This document shows positions 1 through 8,584 of a DNA stretch of 64,000 nucleotides, in pieces. Under the pieces are notes generated by a model. The model did no database searches, was not told the origin of the DNA, and was given only the letters and a program-made list of their open reading frames with translations. This DNA is from CADEDH01 sp965216205 (GTDB taxonomy: Bacteria; Actinomycetota; Acidimicrobiia; Acidimicrobiales; SZUA-35), in the NCBI GenBank assembly GCA_965216205.1, contig OZ244139.1, positions 4,278,001 to 4,342,000 on the forward strand, given 5' to 3'. Numbering within the stretch: position 1 is the first letter of the stretch; every line of letters starts with the position of its first letter. Made by a program: the position numbers and the translations under genes.

Positions 1-1160
1 TCGGCCACCTCGGCGGCATCCAGGCCGAACTGGGCGAGGATCTCCTCGGAGTGCTCGCCGGCCTCCGGGCTCGGCCGGCGGATCGCCCCCGACACGCCGT
101 CGATGTTGGTTGCGTTGCGTACGACCTCGATCGGACCGACCGTCGGGTGCTCGACCGGCGCCGCGATGCCGAGGTGCTGCACCTGCGGATCGCTGAACGT
201 CTGCCCGATGTCGTTGACCGGCCCGGCGGGGATCCCGACGTCGTTCATGATCGCCACCCACTCGTCGGTGGTGCGGGCGGCGAGGGCGTCGGTGATGATC
301 CCGTTGAGCTCGGCCCGGTTCCTCGAGCGGTCCTTCGGGGCGGCGAAACGGGGATCGTCGGGCAGGTCGGGACGGTCGATGACCTTGCACAGCTCCCGCC
401 ACAGGTGGCCCCAGGCGGCGGCGATGTTCATGTGGCCGTCGGCCGTCGGGTACATCCCCATCGGGCCGAGGGTGGGATGGTCGTTGCCGGCCTGTGGTGG
501 CACCTCGCGCTCGACGGTGTAGCGGGCGGCCTGGAAGTCGAGCATGCCCACCATCGACTCGAGCAGTGAGGTGTGGACCCATCGGCCCACCCCGGTCCGC
601 TCCCGCTCGTGGAGGGCCACGAGGATCCCGATCGCGAGCTGCAGCCCTGCGGTGACGTCGGAGATCGCCACTCCGGCCCGCACCGGTCCCTGGCCCTGGA
701 GCCCGGTGACGCTCATCATCCCCCCGAGGCCCTGGGCGATCTGGTCGACCCCGCCCCGCTCGGCGTAGGGACCGGTCTGACCGAACCCGGAGATCGACCC
801 CATCACCAGCCTCGGGTTGATGGCCGACACGGTGTGCCAGTCGAACCCCAGGCGGTACTTGACCGGGGTTCGCATGTTCTCGACCAGCACGTCGGCCTGC
901 CCGATCATGCGATGGAGGAGTGCCCGGCCGGCGTCGGCCTTCAGGTCGAGCGCGAGGCTGCGCTTGTTGCGATGGAGGTTGAGGTAGTCGGGCGAGTGGT
1001 GGTTGCCGGCGGTGGTGGCAACGGTCGTCGGTTCGATCCGCACGACGTCGGCGCCCCAGTCGGCCAGCTGCCGAACCGCGGTCGGACCAGCCCGGGCGAT
1101 CGTGAGGTCGAGGACCGTCAGGTCGGCGAGCGGCATGGCCTCGGATGTGGGCTCGGTCAT
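1..1160 (-). CDS. Class III CoA-transferase (CaiB/BaiF family), 3' end outside window
   Basis: Family members move coenzyme A from a CoA donor to an acid, using a catalytic aspartate. The ATG at 1158-1160 opens a frame that stays open to base 1 (386 codons). The N-terminus reads LADLTVLDLTIARAGPTAV and then DVVRIEPP, the usual first strand and helix of this family. The last visible part contains GEHSEEIL, close to the normal C-terminus, so only about ten residues should be missing. It follows the amidohydrolase gene on the same strand after 64 bp, so the two may be co-transcribed. GGAGGA lies upstream of the ATG. The acid substrate cannot be told from sequence. Confidence 0.85.
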   Translation of the reverse strand, partial: MTEPTSEAMPLADLTVLDLTIARAGPTAVRQLADWGADVVRIEPTTVATTAGNHHSPDYLNLHRNKRSLALDLKADAGRALLHRMIGQADVLVENMRTPVKYRLGFDWHTVSAINPRLVMGSISGFGQTGPYAERGGVDQIAQGLGGMMSVTGLQGQGPVRAGVAISDVTAGLQLAIGILVALHERERTGVGRWVHTSLLESMVGMLDFQAARYTVEREVPPQAGNDHPTLGPMGMYPTADGHMNIAAAWGHLWRELCKVIDRPDLPDDPRFAAPKDRSRNRAELNGIITDALAARTTDEWVAIMNDVGIPAGPVNDIGQTFSDPQVQHLGIAAPVEHPTVGPIEVVRNATNIDGVSGAIRRPSPEAGEHSEEILAQFGLDAAEVA

Positions 1161-1224
1161 CGGCGCACCATCCTCCGGTGGTCTCCAGCGGGGTGAGATC
1201 GGGCGTGGCCTCGGTCGGGACCGA

Positions 1225-2403
1225 TCAGACGTCGATCTTGTACAGGCGGGCGGCGTTGTCCTGCAGGATCTTCTTCTGGACGTCGGGTTCGAGCTCACCG
1301 ATCGCATCCCGGACCCGCTCCACGCTGTGGGGGTACAAGCAGGTCGGGTGGGGGATGTCGGTCTCGAACATGATGTTGTCGGCCCCGATGTGGTCGATCG
1401 CCGGGGCGAGGGTCCTGCTCTCGAACCAGAAGCACCCGTAGAACTGGCGTTGGAAGTACTCCGACGGCTTCATCGACAGGTGCTTCAGATGGTCCGGGGC
1501 GGTCTCGCCGCACTGGTAGTCCATCGCGTCGAGCAGGAACGGAATCCACCCGATGCCACTCTCGACCGAGACGAAGTTCAGGTTCGGGTACCGCTCGGGC
1601 ACGTCGCTGACCAGCAGGTTGACCATCCACCGGAGCTGACCGAGGAAGATGGCGGCCCCGCCGAGCGAGATCTTCACGTCGCCAGACCAGGTGTCGTAGG
1701 GGACGCTGCCCGACCAGTTGATGTCGCCTTCGGAGGCGCCGATGTGGAAGTTGATCGGCATCTCGAGCGCTTCGCAGATCTCCCAGAACGGGCGCCAGTC
1801 GGGCTGGGCGAAGTTGGGCATGCCGGAGTCGTGGGGGTTGGAGCACATCACGATGCCCTTGGCCCCGTTGCGGTGCATGCGGTCCACCTCGGCGACACAA
1901 GCGTCGATGTCCCACCACGGCACGAGGGCCATCGGCAGGATCCGACCGCCGGACCGCTCCTGCAGGTCGCTCATCCAATCGTTGTAGATCTCGACGCACG
2001 CGATGCGAAGCGCCGCGTCCTCGACCTTCAGGAAGTTCTGGTTCCCGAACCCGCCGACGTTGGGATAGACGATCCCGTGACTGATGCCCATCTGATCCAT
2101 CAGTTCGAGCCGGGCGTCGCAGTCGTAGGACGCAGCGTGGACCATGTCGATGTCGGCCTTGAGGAAGTTGAGGCCGAGCATCTTCTCCCCGTCCGGGAGG
2201 ATGGCGCTGACCGCGGAGTCACCGGCCAGCGGGATGTCGCCGTTGACCACCCACTTCTGGCGTCCGTTGTGCTCCTTGATCTGGGGCACGAGCGCCTTGT
2301 ACTTGTCGGGTGCGAGCGAGGTCCACAGGTCGTGCGGTTCCGACCAGTGGGTGTCGCTGTCGATGATGCTGATACCGGGAAAGATCTCGCTGACTGGTGG
2401 CAT
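1225..2403 (-). CDS. Amidohydrolase family 2 protein (ACMSD-like TIM barrel)
   Basis: 392 residues, the normal size for the metal-dependent Amidohydro_2 hydrolases and decarboxylases. The N-terminal metal motif is altered: IIDSDTHWSEPHDLW has D-x-H in place of the classic H-x-H, as in many actinobacterial members. The C-terminal part has MFETDIPHPTCLYP, carrying the conserved aspartate after the last barrel strand. Such proteins commonly act on aromatic or carboxylic ring-cleavage products in the cytosol. The CoA-transferase downstream supports a catabolic role. The substrate is unknown. Confidence 0.85.
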   Translation of the reverse strand: MPPVSEIFPGISIIDSDTHWSEPHDLWTSLAPDKYKALVPQIKEHNGRQKWVVNGDIPLAGDSAVSAILPDGEKMLGLNFLKADIDMVHAASYDCDARLELMDQMGISHGIVYPNVGGFGNQNFLKVEDAALRIACVEIYNDWMSDLQERSGGRILPMALVPWWDIDACVAEVDRMHRNGAKGIVMCSNPHDSGMPNFAQPDWRPFWEICEALEMPINFHIGASEGDINWSGSVPYDTWSGDVKISLGGAAIFLGQLRWMVNLLVSDVPERYPNLNFVSVESGIGWIPFLLDAMDYQCGETAPDHLKHLSMKPSEYFQRQFYGCFWFESRTLAPAIDHIGADNIMFETDIPHPTCLYPHSVERVRDAIGELEPDVQKKILQDNAARLYKIDV

Positions 2404-2605
2404 GGCTGTGGGTACCCCCCTCGCGGTCGTCGAACCGCGTCGTTAGAAGTTCGCTCGCCCAAGCCTGACCCATCGTGACGGGCGACCACAAACCCCGCCG
2501 AAATGGCTCCCGGCACGGGCCGACGCGGTGCCATCATTGCACGGTGCCCGCAGGTCTCGACGGCAACCCGAACCCGGTGGCGAGGCCAGCTCGGCCGCGG
2601 TCGTG

Positions 2606-3856
2606 ATGGACGGCTCCCCACGGCGGGCGCGGCTCGTGGTGGCCGACGGCTCCGGTGCGGTGGTCGGGGTCACCGACGCTCGTGCGGTCGACGTGCCGTG
2701 GTGGCCGGAGGCGCAGAGCATGCTGGAGGCGTTCGCCGACGTGCTCGGCGGCGGGGCAGCGATCGTTCGGCTCGTCGAGGCCGAACGAAGCACCGAAGGG
2801 TGGACGGTGACCTACCTCGCGCAGCGGGGCGCGGTCGGCGGCGCCGGGCCCGCCTCGCCGTCGACGGCCGTCCGGTCGCTCGACGACACCGAGATCGCGG
2901 CGTTGCTCGGACCGACGAGCGAGCTGCGGATGCCGTGGGCCGAGCTCGGCGGACCGGCCGCCGACGTCGACTGGGCGCTCGTCGAGCTGGCGGCGGCCGG
3001 GGCGACGCCGTCCGGTCGACCTCGCCAGCACAAGACGTGGAACCTGTCGTCGGTGTGGGAGCTCCCGCTCGTCGACCGCAGCGGGGTCGAGACGGCGGCG
3101 TGGCTCAAGACCGTCGCCCCGTTCGGACAGCACGAGTCGGCGGTGCTCCGGCTGCTCGCCGGCCATCCGGTGCCGCACGTCCTCGCCGCCGACGGTCACC
3201 GGCAGCTCCTCGCCGATCTCCCCGGTGTCGATGGATTCGGTGCGACCGTCGCCGAGCAGACGGCGATCGTCGATTCGCTGGTCGACATCCAGCTGGCGTC
3301 GGCCGATCTGGTCGACGACGCCCTCGCAGCCGGTGTACCCGACCGACGCTCCCCCGCGCTGGTCGACGAGCTCCGCCGATCCCTCAGCCCGCTCCGGGTG
3401 GACGTCGCCCGGCTCATCGACCGGGTGGCGCCCCAACTGCCGGCGATCGAGGCCTGCGGGCTCCCCACCGTGATCGTCCACGGCGACGCCCATCCCGGCA
3501 ACGCCCGGATCGGGGTAGACCGGCCGGTGATCTTCGACTGGTCGGATGCGTTCGTCGGCAACCCGATCTGGGATCTCCGGCGGGTGGTCGCCGGCCGCGA
3601 TCCCACGCAGCGCCAGGTCCGTGATCACTGGCTCGGTCGGTGGGCCACCGCGTTCCCCGGATCGGACCCGCAGCGGGCGGCTGAGCTGAGCGCACCGGTC
3701 GCTCCGCTGCTGGCGGCGGCCATCTACCAGGGCTTCGTCGAGGGCATCGAGCCTTCGGAGCGGATCTACCACCGCGCCGACGTGTGGTCGGAGCTCGACG
3801 CGGCCGTCGAGTGGGGTTTGCCCGGCGGATCAACCGGGTCGAAACTGCCAGAGTGA
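2606..3856 (+). CDS. Aminoglycoside-phosphotransferase-fold kinase
   Basis: 416 residues from the ATG at 2606. An earlier in-frame ATG at 2528 would add a low-quality arginine-rich leader. The catalytic loop HGDAHPGN (about residue 293) and the metal-binding segment IFDWSDAFVGN are both present, so the protein-kinase-like phosphotransfer site looks complete. The first 130 residues are an extra domain that I do not recognise. The family phosphorylates small hydroxylated molecules; real antibiotic resistance is only one possibility. The stop overlaps the GTG start of the MFS gene (GTGA), which argues for translational coupling and perhaps a shared substrate. Confidence 0.75.
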   Translation: MDGSPRRARLVVADGSGAVVGVTDARAVDVPWWPEAQSMLEAFADVLGGGAAIVRLVEAERSTEGWTVTYLAQRGAVGGAGPASPSTAVRSLDDTEIAALLGPTSELRMPWAELGGPAADVDWALVELAAAGATPSGRPRQHKTWNLSSVWELPLVDRSGVETAAWLKTVAPFGQHESAVLRLLAGHPVPHVLAADGHRQLLADLPGVDGFGATVAEQTAIVDSLVDIQLASADLVDDALAAGVPDRRSPALVDELRRSLSPLRVDVARLIDRVAPQLPAIEACGLPTVIVHGDAHPGNARIGVDRPVIFDWSDAFVGNPIWDLRRVVAGRDPTQRQVRDHWLGRWATAFPGSDPQRAAELSAPVAPLLAAAIYQGFVEGIEPSERIYHRADVWSELDAAVEWGLPGGSTGSKLPE

Positions 3857-5184
3857 CCGACGCATCGAAGGTGAGCCCGACGAACGAGGGTCTCGACAGT
3901 CGGCTGAACGACACCGAGCGGACCCTGCTCGGCGCCACGCCTCGTCCGTTCCCCGGCTGGGTGATGGTCGGGGCCGGCTTCGTGGTGCTCTTCGTGGTCT
4001 ACGGGCTCCAGTTCAGCTACGGCGAGTTCCGGATCGCCGCCACCACCGACGAGGGCTGGTCGCAGACGTCGCTGTCGCTGATCTTCGCGCTCTACATCGG
4101 TCTGTACAGCGGGCTGTCGGCCATCTCCGGGTGGGCGACCGACCGGTTCGGGCCTCGGGTGGTCGTCGCGATCGGCTCGTGCCTGCTCAGCGCCGGCTAC
4201 CTGCTGTGGGCCCGGGCGACGAGCTTGACCGCCGTGGTCGTAGCGTTGGTGATCATCGCCCCCGTGGGCATGAGCTGCTCGTGGGTGCCGGTGAATGCGA
4301 CTGCGGTCCGGTGGTTCGTCCGTCGGCGGGGCATCGCCACCGCGATCGTCACCGCTGGCGGCTCGTTCGGAAACATCGTTGCGCCACCGGTCGCAGCGGC
4401 CCTGATCGTCGCCTACGGGTGGCGAACGGCGCTGACCACGATGGCCACGATCGGCCTCGTCCTCCTGCTGGGAGCGGCGTCGGTCCTCGTCCGGGACCCC
4501 GAGACGATCGGCCTCCACCCCGACGGTGACGCCGGACCGCCCGAGAGCGAGGCCACCGGACCCGCCCTCACCGCCACCGAGGCCACCCGTACCGGAACCT
4601 ACTGGGTTCTGCTCGCGATGTACTCGCTCACCTTCGTGGTGGTGTTCGTGCCGTTCGTCCACGGCTCGGCGTTCGCGGTCGGCCTGGGGATCTCGTCGAT
4701 CACGGCGGCCACCGTCATCAGCTCGATCGGCGTCGGCGGCCTGATCGGCCGGCTGGCCGTCGGCTCCATCTCCGACCGGATCGACCGACGCCGGGCCGTC
4801 GTCTACTCGCTCTTGCTCGAGACGGTCGCGTTCGCGGGGTTCGCCGCCGCCAACAGCCTCGGCACGCTCTACCTCGCGGCGGTGGCGTTCGGCTTCAGCT
4901 ACGGGGGTGGCGTGGCCGTGTTCCCCGGTCTGGTCGGCGACTACTTCGGCCGGGCCCACGCCGGTGCGATCGTCGGACGGATGTTCGCCAAGGCTGGGGC
5001 GATGGCCGCCGTCGGTCCCTACGTCGCAGCGCTCATCTTCGATGCGACCGGGGGCTACCGGGCCGCGTTCGCGGTAGCCGCTGGCCTCAACGGGCTCGCG
5101 TTCCTCCTGTCGACCCAGCTCCCCCCACCGCACGGCCGCACGCAGCGGGCATCACTTCTTCCTGCGCGTCGACTTGCTCGCTGA
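3853..5184 (+). CDS. MFS transporter, monocarboxylate/OFA-like
   Basis: 443 residues from GTG at 3853, which overlaps the preceding stop by 4 bp. About twelve hydrophobic segments are visible, starting with VMVGAGFVVLFVVYGLQF. The loop after segment 2 contains DRFGPRV, a typical MFS motif A region, and SDRIDRRRAV is its repeat in the second half. The overall pattern resembles oxalate/formate and monocarboxylate carriers and the other MFS gene at 42243-43478. Its 3' end overlaps the convergent ferritin-like gene by 33 bp, and the last residues are poorly conserved-looking. Confidence 0.85.
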   Translation: MTDASKVSPTNEGLDSRLNDTERTLLGATPRPFPGWVMVGAGFVVLFVVYGLQFSYGEFRIAATTDEGWSQTSLSLIFALYIGLYSGLSAISGWATDRFGPRVVVAIGSCLLSAGYLLWARATSLTAVVVALVIIAPVGMSCSWVPVNATAVRWFVRRRGIATAIVTAGGSFGNIVAPPVAAALIVAYGWRTALTTMATIGLVLLLGAASVLVRDPETIGLHPDGDAGPPESEATGPALTATEATRTGTYWVLLAMYSLTFVVVFVPFVHGSAFAVGLGISSITAATVISSIGVGGLIGRLAVGSISDRIDRRRAVVYSLLLETVAFAGFAAANSLGTLYLAAVAFGFSYGGGVAVFPGLVGDYFGRAHAGAIVGRMFAKAGAMAAVGPYVAALIFDATGGYRAAFAVAAGLNGLAFLLSTQLPPPHGRTQRASLLPARRLAR

Positions 5185-5679
5185 CTTGCTCTTGGACTTG
5201 CTCGTGGTCTTGCGGTCCGAATCTCGCTTCAGCCGTTCGTATTCCGCGGCCAGGCGACGGCCAGAGTCGCGCTCCTCGGCGATGTAGCGCCCGAGGAGTC
5301 CCCCGGTGATCGGGTCGATCGTCTTGTCGTTGAACATCGGGTCGAACACGTCGTTGTCGGGCACACCCCGACCGAAACCGAGCTCCTCGAACTTGCGCAG
5401 ATCCGACTTGCGAGACGAGGCGATGGCCATCTTCTCTGCGTCCGGGCCCGGTTCAGCGGGCTCGCGAACCTCGAAGCCGAGCTCCAGCATCCGCTTGGCG
5501 AACGCCTTGCCGTGCTCGCCCTCCCGCATCCCGACGAAGCGCAGGGTCTCGGCGAGCTGCTCGTCCTTCGTCTTGTCGGCCCAGGCGAGGAACAGCGGCT
5601 CGGCCGCCGTTTCGGCGATGGAGATCGCGTTGAGCAGTCCGAGGTACGTCGGCTTGGGAGGAGACTTCGTCGATGCCAT
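5152..5679 (-). CDS. Ferritin-like (rubrerythrin-type) four-helix protein with Lys/Ser tail
   Basis: 175 residues. The first half shows two amphipathic helices: LGLLNAISIAETAAEPLFLA, then EQLAETLRFVGMREGEHGKA. The E and E..H residues are the pattern of a di-iron carboxylate site, although I cannot confirm every ligand. The C-terminal 20 residues are low complexity (SKSKSKSASKS) and come from an imperfect 12-bp tandem repeat, so the tail may vary in length. The start is supported by a hexamer TAACGT 6 nt upstream of the ATG. Likely a cytosolic metal-binding or oxidoreductase protein of unknown substrate. Confidence 0.65.
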   Translation of the reverse strand: MASTKSPPKPTYLGLLNAISIAETAAEPLFLAWADKTKDEQLAETLRFVGMREGEHGKAFAKRMLELGFEVREPAEPGPDAEKMAIASSRKSDLRKFEELGFGRGVPDNDVFDPMFNDKTIDPITGGLLGRYIAEERDSGRRLAAEYERLKRDSDRKTTSKSKSKSASKSTRRKK

Positions 5680-5685
5680 CCGCTC

Positions 5686-5691
5686 ACGTTA
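5686..5691 (-). promoter_or_regulatory. -10 hexamer TAACGT of the ferritin-like gene
   Basis: The hexamer is followed by 6 nt and then the ATG at 5679, so transcription would begin at or next to the start codon. Confidence 0.55.
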
Positions 5692-5794
5692 GTTGCGTTC
5701 GATCGACCGCCGCAGCTTCAAGATATCGCTGCCACCTACCGACGTCGGTATAGCGTCGAGGACGGGTCGAGCAGGCGACGATGGAGGGATTGCG

Positions 5795-6391
5795 ATGTCG
5801 GATTCGTGGAACGATCAGCCGGGATGGACGCCAGGACAGGGTGGTTTCCAGCAACCCCGGCCCGGCGGCTCGCCGCCACAACCGGGCCAGTACGACGCAC
5901 CGTCCGACCAGCCGTACCCGCCGCCGAACCCGCAGTACCCGCAGTACCCGGCACCGCCCGGCCAGCCCTACCAGCAGCCACCGGGCCACTACGTCGGGAC
6001 CCCGGTTCCCCGGAAGCGCCGCAAGTGGCCCTGGATCGTCGGCGGGATCTTCCTGTTCTTCGTGCTGGCGATCGGCGGTTGCTCGTTTCTGATCTTCAAC
6101 CTCGCGCGGGCCCCGATCGACGGTGGCAACGAGTGGATCGCGATGCTCGACGAGGGCGACTTCGCCGGTGCCCAGGCGAGCATGTGCAGCACGAGTGCGC
6201 TCGACATCGGCATGCTCGAGGCCGACTTCGGGGCCGGTATCGACGACTACGACCTCAACGGCTACAACTCCACCAGTGGGGCGACGACCGTGGACGGGAC
6301 CATCACCGTCGGTGGGGCGACCAGAGCGATCACCCTGTTCATGAACGACGAGGACGACGCCTGGCGAGTCTGCAACTACTTGCTGCTCTGA
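5795..6391 (+). CDS. Single-pass membrane protein with Pro/Gln-rich N-terminus and DUF4878-like C-domain
   Basis: 198 residues. The ATG at 5795 has GGAGGG 6 nt upstream, which decides the start over an earlier in-frame ATG at 5693. Residues 1-65 are rich in Pro, Gln and Tyr (QPYPPPNPQYPQYP), as in cytoplasmic arms of actinobacterial membrane proteins. Next come KRRKWPW, one membrane helix and a secreted domain of about 95 residues. That domain starts as helix-loop (WIAMLDEGDFAGAQASMC) and ends VCNYLLL, like the NTF2-like fold of DUF4878 lipoprotein relatives. Function unknown. Confidence 0.7.
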   Translation: MSDSWNDQPGWTPGQGGFQQPRPGGSPPQPGQYDAPSDQPYPPPNPQYPQYPAPPGQPYQQPPGHYVGTPVPRKRRKWPWIVGGIFLFFVLAIGGCSFLIFNLARAPIDGGNEWIAMLDEGDFAGAQASMCSTSALDIGMLEADFGAGIDDYDLNGYNSTSGATTVDGTITVGGATRAITLFMNDEDDAWRVCNYLLL

Positions 6392-6432
6392 CTCGCCACG
6401 GTGAGCCGACCTGCGCCGACCGGCAGAGCCAG

Positions 6433-6438
6433 TAGGTT
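6433..6438 (+). promoter_or_regulatory. -10 hexamer TAGGTT of the thioesterase gene
   Basis: Seven nucleotides separate it from the ATG at 6446. There is no ribosome-binding site in between, so a leaderless mRNA is expected. Confidence 0.6.
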
Positions 6439-6445
6439 GGGGCCG

Positions 6446-7261
6446 ATGACCAATGTCGCCCCGACCACGTTCGAGGAGGTCCTCGAGCTCGTCCGCCACG
6501 GTCCCGACACCTGGGTGGGCCTCAGCGCCGACTACCGGTGGGGTCGGATCTACGGCGGGCAAGTCGTGGCCCAGGCGCTGTCGGCGGCGCTGCGAACCGT
6601 CGACGACGAGTTCCGACCCCACTCCCTTCACGCCTACTTCATCCGCGGCGGCGATCCCCACGAACCGGTCCGCTATGAGGTCGACCGGCTCCGCAACGGT
6701 CGGAGCTTCTGTACCCGTGCGGTCGTGGCCCGGCAGTCGGGTGGGGCGATCCTGCACCTGTCGTGCTCGTTCCAGGTCGAGGAGCACGACGCCGAGGTGC
6801 AGACCGCCCGCATGCCCATCGCCCCCGACCCCGACGAGGTCCGACCCCAGGCCGACGACTGGCCGTGGATCATGGAGCGCCGGTCGATGGTCAGCTACCC
6901 CGGCGCCGGCCAGTCGATGGGGTGGGTCCGGCTGATCGACCCACTGCCCGACGACCCGCTCGTGCACGTGTGCGGGCTCGCCTTCACCTCCGACACCGTG
7001 CAGTTCACGGCCGCTCGCAGCATCCATCCGCTCCAGGTTCCCCACGACCAGTACCGGGAGCGGTTCATGGGTGCCAGCCTCGATCACGCCATGTGGTTCC
7101 ACCGCCCCACCAGGGCCGACGAGTGGCACCTCTACCAGTGGGACTGCCACGGGCTGCAGGGGGCGCGGGGGATGACGGTGGGCAACCTCTTCACCGCCGA
7201 CGGCACCCACGTGGCCTCGATCGCCCAGGAAGTGCTGCTCCGGGAACGGCGGCCCGGTTGA
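6446..7261 (+). CDS. tesB: Acyl-CoA thioesterase II (double hot-dog)
   Basis: 271 residues, slightly under the usual TesB length of about 285. It hydrolyses acyl-CoA to free acid and CoA in the cytosol. The first hot-dog has RIYGGQVVAQALSAA and then HSLHAYFIRGGDP, both hallmarks of TesB. The second contains SLDHAMWFHRP, with the conserved aspartate, and ARGMTVGNLF near the end. Its TGA overlaps the probable TTG start of the next gene by 4 bp, so the two are likely read together despite unrelated roles. Confidence 0.9.
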   Translation: MTNVAPTTFEEVLELVRHGPDTWVGLSADYRWGRIYGGQVVAQALSAALRTVDDEFRPHSLHAYFIRGGDPHEPVRYEVDRLRNGRSFCTRAVVARQSGGAILHLSCSFQVEEHDAEVQTARMPIAPDPDEVRPQADDWPWIMERRSMVSYPGAGQSMGWVRLIDPLPDDPLVHVCGLAFTSDTVQFTAARSIHPLQVPHDQYRERFMGASLDHAMWFHRPTRADEWHLYQWDCHGLQGARGMTVGNLFTADGTHVASIAQEVLLRERRPG

Positions 7262-7845
7262 CCGAGCGGATCGGCATCTCGCTGTTCGACACGTCGATCG
7301 GACGGTGCGGGGTGGCCTGGCGCGACGACGCTGTGGTGGGGGTGCAGATCCCGGAGCGAACCGACGAGCAGACACGGCGTCACCTCCACCTGAAGCTCGT
7401 CGGCGACGCGGCGGTCGCCCCCGGTTCCGACCCCGCCCCGACGGTGCTGCCCGCCACCCCTCCACCACCCATCGCATCGGCGATCGACGGGATGCAGTCG
7501 CTGCTCGAGGGGAAGCAGGTCGATCTGAACTTCGTCGACGTGGACTTCGGCACCGCACCGGAGTTCGAGGCGGCGGTGTGGGAAGCAACCCGCGCCGTCC
7601 CGCCCGGGACATCGGTGACCTACGGGGAGCTGGCCGACCGGATCGGGCGACCCGGTGCCGCCCAGGCCGTCGGTCGGGCACTGGGCGCGAACCCGTGCCC
7701 GATCGTGGTGCCCTGCCACCGGGTGATCGGCGCCGACGGGCAACTGATCGGCTTCTCCGCCCACGGCGGTACCGAGACCAAGCGGAAGATGCTCCTCATC
7801 GAACGGTGCCCGGCCGTGCCGCCGAGCCTGTTCGACGAGGTCTGA
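7258..7845 (+). CDS. ogt: Methylated-DNA-[protein]-cysteine S-methyltransferase
   Basis: 195 residues if translation starts at TTG 7258, which overlaps the tesB stop (TTGA). No ATG or GTG sits at a sensible place, so this start is inferred. The protein removes O6-alkyl groups from guanine by suicidal transfer to its own cysteine. The acceptor is in PCHRVIGADG, preceded by the helix-turn-helix segment GRPGAAQAVGRALGANP. The N-terminal ribonuclease-like domain is present (ISLFDTSIGRCGVAW), so this is Ogt-sized and not an Ada fusion. Confidence 0.9.
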   Translation: MTERIGISLFDTSIGRCGVAWRDDAVVGVQIPERTDEQTRRHLHLKLVGDAAVAPGSDPAPTVLPATPPPPIASAIDGMQSLLEGKQVDLNFVDVDFGTAPEFEAAVWEATRAVPPGTSVTYGELADRIGRPGAAQAVGRALGANPCPIVVPCHRVIGADGQLIGFSAHGGTETKRKMLLIERCPAVPPSLFDEV

Positions 7846-7848
7846 GCA

Positions 7849-8553
7849 TCAGGAGAGGAGCCAGCCACCGTCGACGTCGATCGCCGTACCGGTGACGAAG
7901 TCGTTCTCGATGGCGAACAGGATCCCGGCTGCGACCTCGTCCGCGGTGCCCGCTCGGGGAATGAGGTGGCGGGCGGTCGCCTTGCGATACATCTCGTCTC
8001 GCTCGGGACCCTCCATCGGGTTGATCGGGGTGTCGATGAGACCGGGCGACACCACGTTGATCCGTCGGGGCCCGATCTCCATCGCCACCGATCGAACCAG
8101 TTGCTCGACGGCGGCACCGACGGTGGCCAACGAGATCTGGCCGGGCTTCGCCCGTCGGGCCGGCGAGCCGCTGACGAGCACGATGCACCCGTCGTCGGCG
8201 AGGTGGTGGGCGCCGTACCGGACGACGTTGGCGTAGCCCCACAGCTTGTCGAACGAGCCCTTGTAGCCGTCGATGTCCATCTCCAGGAAGGGACCCATGG
8301 CCCGCTCGCCACCGGTGGCCGCGCTGACCAGGATGTCGTAAGGGGCCTCCTCCCCGACGAGCGCAGCCACCGCGGCGCCGTCGGTCACGTCGCAGGAGGC
8401 GAGCGTGACCCCTTCCCGCGGCTCCCCAGCCCGCTTCGGCTTGCGGCTGACGGCCACGACGGTGGCGCCCTTCGCCGCGAGCTGGTTCGAGGCGGCGAGA
8501 CCGATCCCCGACGTTCCCCCGAACACGACGGCCTTCTTGCCTGCTACATCCAC
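7849..8553 (-). CDS. Short-chain dehydrogenase/reductase, atypical active site
   Basis: 234 residues from GTG at 8553; a longer frame upstream lies inside the hydrolase gene. The N-terminal Rossmann motif is GGTSGIGLA, followed by a basic patch SRKPKR that suggests NADP preference. The C-terminal INVVSPGLIDTPINPM and FVTGTAIDVDGGWLL are typical of SDRs. The usual Y-x-x-x-K is not seen: the corresponding place reads SLATVGAAVEQLV, so the catalytic tyrosine and lysine seem to be missing. It may be a divergent or non-catalytic member. It lies 31 bp downstream of the alpha/beta hydrolase. Confidence 0.8.
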   Translation of the reverse strand: MDVAGKKAVVFGGTSGIGLAASNQLAAKGATVVAVSRKPKRAGEPREGVTLASCDVTDGAAVAALVGEEAPYDILVSAATGGERAMGPFLEMDIDGYKGSFDKLWGYANVVRYGAHHLADDGCIVLVSGSPARRAKPGQISLATVGAAVEQLVRSVAMEIGPRRINVVSPGLIDTPINPMEGPERDEMYRKATARHLIPRAGTADEVAAGILFAIENDFVTGTAIDVDGGWLLS

Positions 8554-8584
8554 GCTGGGTCCATCCTTTCGCTTTCGAACTCGA

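Noticed and set aside
2606..3856. Aminoglycoside resistance gene
   Set aside because: Only the general kinase fold is supported. The N-terminal 130 residues and the MFS neighbour do not point to antibiotic modification.
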